From an uncultured Lachnospiraceae bacterium (GTDB taxonomy: Bacteria; Bacillota; Clostridia; Lachnospirales; Lachnospiraceae), in NCBI GenBank assembly GCA_910586275.1, contig CAJUIM010000135.1:1-8986 (forward strand): a stretch of DNA of 8,986 bases, written 5' to 3'. Each line of letters begins with the position of its first letter. Within the stretch, counting starts at the first letter, position 1. The translations under genes and the position numbers were made by a program. The notes under the pieces were generated by a model. It saw nothing but the letters and a program-made list of their open reading frames with translations. It was not told the origin of the DNA and did no database searches. Below, in pieces: positions 6,659 to 8,986 of this stretch.

Positions 6659-6744
6659 TAAAAATACCTGTTCTTTCTAAGGAACTGTCCGTAAACAATC
6701 TTTATTTTTCACTTATCTGTGCCGGGATATCCCCTTCTTCACCC

Positions 6745-7371
6745 TTATAAGTCATCCCAGTCTTTTTTCATTTTACATTCTACCGCCGCCTTCAGCAGCC
6801 CGGCCGTACCGTCCACGCCGAATTCACTGCTGTCTATCAGCATGTCCTTCCCCTCTTTCTGATCCCAATTATTATCCGTAAAATATTCGTAATAATTCTT
6901 CCTTGTCTTATCCATATACCGCACTACTTTTTCCGCCTCTTCTTTGGAAAAATTATAACGTTCCATCACGGTTTCCACCCGAAGGCTGAACGGCGCATAA
7001 ATATAAATTTTCAATACCTCCGGCCGGTTCCGCAGGACATAGTCCGCCCCCCGCCCTACAATCACACAGGACTCCCCGCTCTTCACAATCCGGCGTATTG
7101 TCTCCTCCTGTGCACGGTATATTTTTTCATTTGGATTGTCTTGAACAAAATCCCAGCCGGGGGCAAATTTAAGCACTCTTCCAATCAGCTTTTCGTCCCC
7201 TTTCCCCATGATCTTCCATTCCAGTCCGCTCTCTGCTGCCGCTCTTTCAATCAAATTCCTGTCATAAAAATTAATGCCCAATTCCTTTGCCAGCTTTTCC
7301 CCTATCCTGCGGCCATTGCTGCCGAAGCTTCTCCCTATCGTAACTACTATCTGTCTCTCCATATCCGCCAA
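6745..7371 (-). CDS. cytidylate kinase-like family protein
   Basis: This 208-residue P-loop protein is of the kind annotated as cytidylate-kinase-like in Clostridia. The phosphate-binding loop is GRSFGSNG (13-20, counting from the TTG). Next come FYDRNLIERAA (35-45), a second core strand CVIVGRGADYVL (102-113), and a basic lid-like segment (RYMDKTRKNYYEYF, 151-164) carrying the Arg/Asp pattern of NMP kinases. It lacks clear similarity to canonical Cmk in the substrate region, so CMP/dCMP phosphorylation is only a family-level guess. The TTG at 7371 has AAAGG five bases upstream. The ATG three codons later (7362) is the alternative start and fits the family N-terminus equally well. It is the first gene of a probable two-gene transcript with the exonuclease. 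Confidence 0.85.
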   Translation of the reverse strand: MADMERQIVVTIGRSFGSNGRRIGEKLAKELGINFYDRNLIERAAAESGLEWKIMGKGDEKLIGRVLKFAPGWDFVQDNPNEKIYRAQEETIRRIVKSGESCVIVGRGADYVLRNRPEVLKIYIYAPFSLRVETVMERYNFSKEEAEKVVRYMDKTRKNYYEYFTDNNWDQKEGKDMLIDSSEFGVDGTAGLLKAAVECKMKKDWDDL

Positions 7372-7450
7372 CCACGCCTTTCTGCACGATAATATATCAG
7401 GACCCCTTGGATACTTTCCTCATGAAATGAAAATAGCATTCAATGCTTAC

Positions 7451-7479
7451 AGTATAATGGATTATCATTAAATGTACAA
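7451..7479 (-). promoter_or_regulatory. promoter of the kinase-exonuclease transcript
   Basis: On the minus strand TTGTAC (7479-7474) and TATACT (7456-7451, 5 of 6 to consensus) are separated by 17 bp. Transcription should begin near 7444, about 73 bases before the TTG start. Confidence 0.5.
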
Positions 7480-7501
7480 GACTACGTTATTGATTTTCAT
7501 G

Positions 7502-7525
7502 TCAGGCCTCCTGATTTCATGAGGC
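7502..7525. other. hairpin with two mutually exclusive stems
   Basis: TCAGG (7502-7506) can pair with CCTGA (7510-7514), or GCCTC (7506-7510) can pair with GAGGC (7521-7525). No T run follows on either strand, so it is not an intrinsic terminator. It lies upstream of both predicted transcripts, so it would be DNA-level or unused. Confidence 0.25.
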
Positions 7526-7599
7526 ACGGCGGATAAACATAATGTCACGGTAAAATTCGGCAGAATATCAATTTTATTTCTGCTTAACGATTATAATGG

Positions 7600-7628
7600 T
7601 TGAAGAATTCAGTAAATCAGTGTAATAT
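7600..7628 (+). promoter_or_regulatory. candidate promoter of the FAD oxidoreductase
   Basis: TTGAAG (7600-7605) and TAATAT (7623-7628) are 17 bp apart. A perfect TATAAT overlaps at 7626-7631 but at a 20-bp spacing. Transcription should start near 7636, about 80 bases before the ATG. Confidence 0.45.
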
Positions 7629-7718
7629 AATAATTGGTATTTCATGCATAGCGGCTATATCCGGAATTCCTTAAACATGATTTCAATGTTTATCACTATA
7701 AAAGAAAGGTTAGAATAT

Positions 7719-8936
7719 ATGAAACAAATTAAATATTTAATTCTAGGCGCAGGCCCGGCAGGCCTTGCTTTCGCAAATATGTTAAAAAGAAAAAAAGAGA
7801 ATTCCTTTCTTGTACTGGAAAAAGAAGCGGAAGCCGGAGGGTTATGCCGGTCAGCCATGGTTGACGGCAGTTATTTTGACATAGGAGGCGGTCATTTTCT
7901 TGATGTAAAAAGACCTGAAGTAAATAAATTTCTTTTTGAATTTATGCCGCAGGATGAATGGAATCTTTTTGAACGTGACAGCCGGATCGTCATGGGTAAT
8001 AAAACAGTAAGCCATCCGTTGGAAGCCAATATCTGGCAGTTTGACTTGGACACCCAAGTAGACTATTTATCCTCCATTGCCAAATCCGGCTGCAACAGAG
8101 GCGAACCTGTCCCTTCCAAATTTGTTGACTGGATCGTTTGGAAATTAGGTGAAAAAGCAGCAAAAGAATACATGATTCCATACAATGAAAAGATGTTCTC
8201 CAATGACCTCAACGAATTAGGAACCTACTGGCTTGACAAACTGCCCGATGTAAGTTTTGAGGATACTTTAAGGTCATGTCTGACCAAAAGGCCTTACGGC
8301 ACCCAGCCGGGACATGCCCGGTTTTATTACCCGAAAAAATACGGATATGGCGAACTGTGGCTGCGGATGGCAAAAAGCATAGAAAACCATGTGCTTTATC
8401 ATACGCAGGCAGAAAAAATGGATTGTGATGCAAGAAGCATAACAACGGCAGCCGGCGAAATATATAAGGCAGAAGTTATTGTCACCACAATCCCATGGAC
8501 AGAATTTAAAAGCATATCAGGCATGCCGGAAGAATTGGCCGCTTCCATCCGGCACTTAAAATCAAGTGCCATAGAAACCAGATATGTGGCAGAAAATTTA
8601 GATACAAAGGCACACTGGATTTATATTCCAGCTCTTGACATACCATATCATAGGATACTTGTGCGGCATAATTTTTGTCAGGGCAGCAAGGGATACTGGA
8701 CAGAGACAAGATCGGACAGAATATCTATGTTTCAGCAAAACAATGCCTGCCCACGTTGGATAAACCCCTATGCCTATCCGCTGAATACCATCGGAAAACC
8801 GGAAATCATAAAAAATCTGCTGGATTACTGTACTCCCAGACAGATTTACGGATTGGGCCGCTGGGGAGAGCATTCACACTACAATTCGGATGTGGTAGTA
8901 GAACTGGCCATGAATTTAGCACACAAATTAGCCTAG
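7719..8936 (+). CDS. FAD-dependent oxidoreductase, protoporphyrinogen oxidase / UDP-galactopyranose mutase-like
   Basis: This 405-residue flavoprotein begins with a Rossmann dinucleotide fold: Gly10-x-Gly12-x-x-Gly15 in ILGAGPAGLAFA, Glu34 at the end of the second strand, and the GGLCRS loop (40-45), followed by FDIGGGHF (53-60). Further segments typical of the amine-oxidase/mutase-like group are VSHPLEANIWQ (97-107), IPYNEKMF (153-160) and FYYPKKYGYGELW (202-214). The C-terminal GLGRWGEHSHYNSDVVVE (378-395) is the second FAD-contacting motif. Such proteins often sit in exopolysaccharide or glycan clusters, but the reaction is not settled. It is not a clear Glf (the HFGPH-type motif is absent) nor a clear HemY. 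The ATG at 7719 has AAAGG nine bases upstream; the ATG at 7644 has none. Codons are more AT-rich than in the helicase. Confidence 0.85.
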   Translation: MKQIKYLILGAGPAGLAFANMLKRKKENSFLVLEKEAEAGGLCRSAMVDGSYFDIGGGHFLDVKRPEVNKFLFEFMPQDEWNLFERDSRIVMGNKTVSHPLEANIWQFDLDTQVDYLSSIAKSGCNRGEPVPSKFVDWIVWKLGEKAAKEYMIPYNEKMFSNDLNELGTYWLDKLPDVSFEDTLRSCLTKRPYGTQPGHARFYYPKKYGYGELWLRMAKSIENHVLYHTQAEKMDCDARSITTAAGEIYKAEVIVTTIPWTEFKSISGMPEELAASIRHLKSSAIETRYVAENLDTKAHWIYIPALDIPYHRILVRHNFCQGSKGYWTETRSDRISMFQQNNACPRWINPYAYPLNTIGKPEIIKNLLDYCTPRQIYGLGRWGEHSHYNSDVVVELAMNLAHKLA

Positions 8937-8966
8937 TGTAATGTACCGTTGATATTTGGCATATCT

Positions 8967-8986
8967 GACTCCCATCATTGAGAGTC
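8967..8986 (+). terminator. possible terminator hairpin, cut by the window edge
   Basis: GACTC (8967-8971) and GAGTC (8982-8986) can pair around a 10-base loop, 30 bases after the FAD enzyme stop. The window ends exactly at the second arm, so neither a longer stem nor a T run can be checked. Confidence 0.25.

Larger units (their letters stand above)
7372..7718. other. divergent intergenic region
   Basis: This 347-bp AT-rich region lies between the kinase-like gene (leftward) and the FAD enzyme (rightward). It carries a promoter in each direction, a short palindrome (7435-7447) at the expected start of the leftward transcript, hairpins at 7502-7525 and 7560-7583, and an isolated TATAAT at 7592-7597 without a good -35. 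The in-frame ATG at 7644 has no ribosome site. I see no RNA gene or known riboswitch fold. Confidence 0.6.

Noticed and set aside
6675..6690. GTTC/GAAC inverted repeat before the exonuclease as an SOS box
   Set aside because: The orientation and spacing are wrong: GTTC-N8-GAAC, where the Firmicutes LexA site is GAAC-N4-GTTC.
6670..6700. Resemblance of the exonuclease-kinase gap to an insertion-sequence end
   Set aside because: The stretch around GGAACTGTCCGTAAAC felt like a terminal repeat, but there is no partner copy in the window, no target duplication and no transposase.
6724..6733. GGGATATCCC palindrome downstream of the kinase-like gene as a terminator
   Set aside because: The stem would be only three pairs after allowing a loop, and no T run follows, so read-through into the exonuclease is more likely.

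Overview
The window looks like an ordinary chromosomal segment of a low-to-mid GC Gram-positive bacterium, most likely a gut Clostridia of the Lachnospiraceae type. This is inferred from purine-rich Shine-Dalgarno sites, AT-rich sigma-A-type promoters and the protein families present. I cannot name a species. I see no tRNA, rRNA, CRISPR array, intact insertion sequence or complete unknown multi-gene system.

Layout. (1) Positions 1-668 hold no convincing intact gene. On the minus strand (394 to 1) there is a series of coding-like reading frames that become one continuous frame if one base is removed from a run of seven A and one TGA is ignored, which suggests a decayed gene or a small hypothetical ORF. 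An AT-rich perfect palindrome (444-468), a hairpin (471-491) and an extended -10 promoter (611-619) follow. (2) A plus-strand sugar O-acetyltransferase of the maltose/galactoside acetyltransferase family lies at 669-1253. (3) Convergent to it, only 39 bp away, is a 1380-residue full-length Lhr-type DNA helicase (1293-5435, minus). It has its own promoter and an operator-like inverted repeat 150-200 bp upstream. (4) A terminator (5688-5736) separates it from a DEDDh 3'-5' exonuclease with a C-terminal zinc-ribbon-like tail (5735-6658, minus). (5) The exonuclease is probably co-transcribed with an upstream cytidylate-kinase-like P-loop protein (6745-7371, minus). (6) A 347-bp divergent promoter region (7372-7718) leads on the plus strand to a visibly more AT-rich FAD-dependent oxidoreductase of the protoporphyrinogen oxidase / UDP-galactopyranose mutase-like fold (7719-8936). 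The window closes on half of what may be its terminator.

How the genes may work together. Helicase, exonuclease and nucleotide-kinase-like protein are all nucleic-acid or nucleotide proteins on one strand. The helicase is a separate transcription unit behind a terminator, so a shared DNA-repair role is only an inference. The acetyltransferase and the FAD enzyme are both of types common in carbohydrate or cell-surface polysaccharide metabolism, but they are not adjacent. The points most worth a second look are the operator-like repeats over the helicase promoter, the possible decayed gene at the left edge, the zinc-ribbon exonuclease, and the unassigned FAD enzyme.
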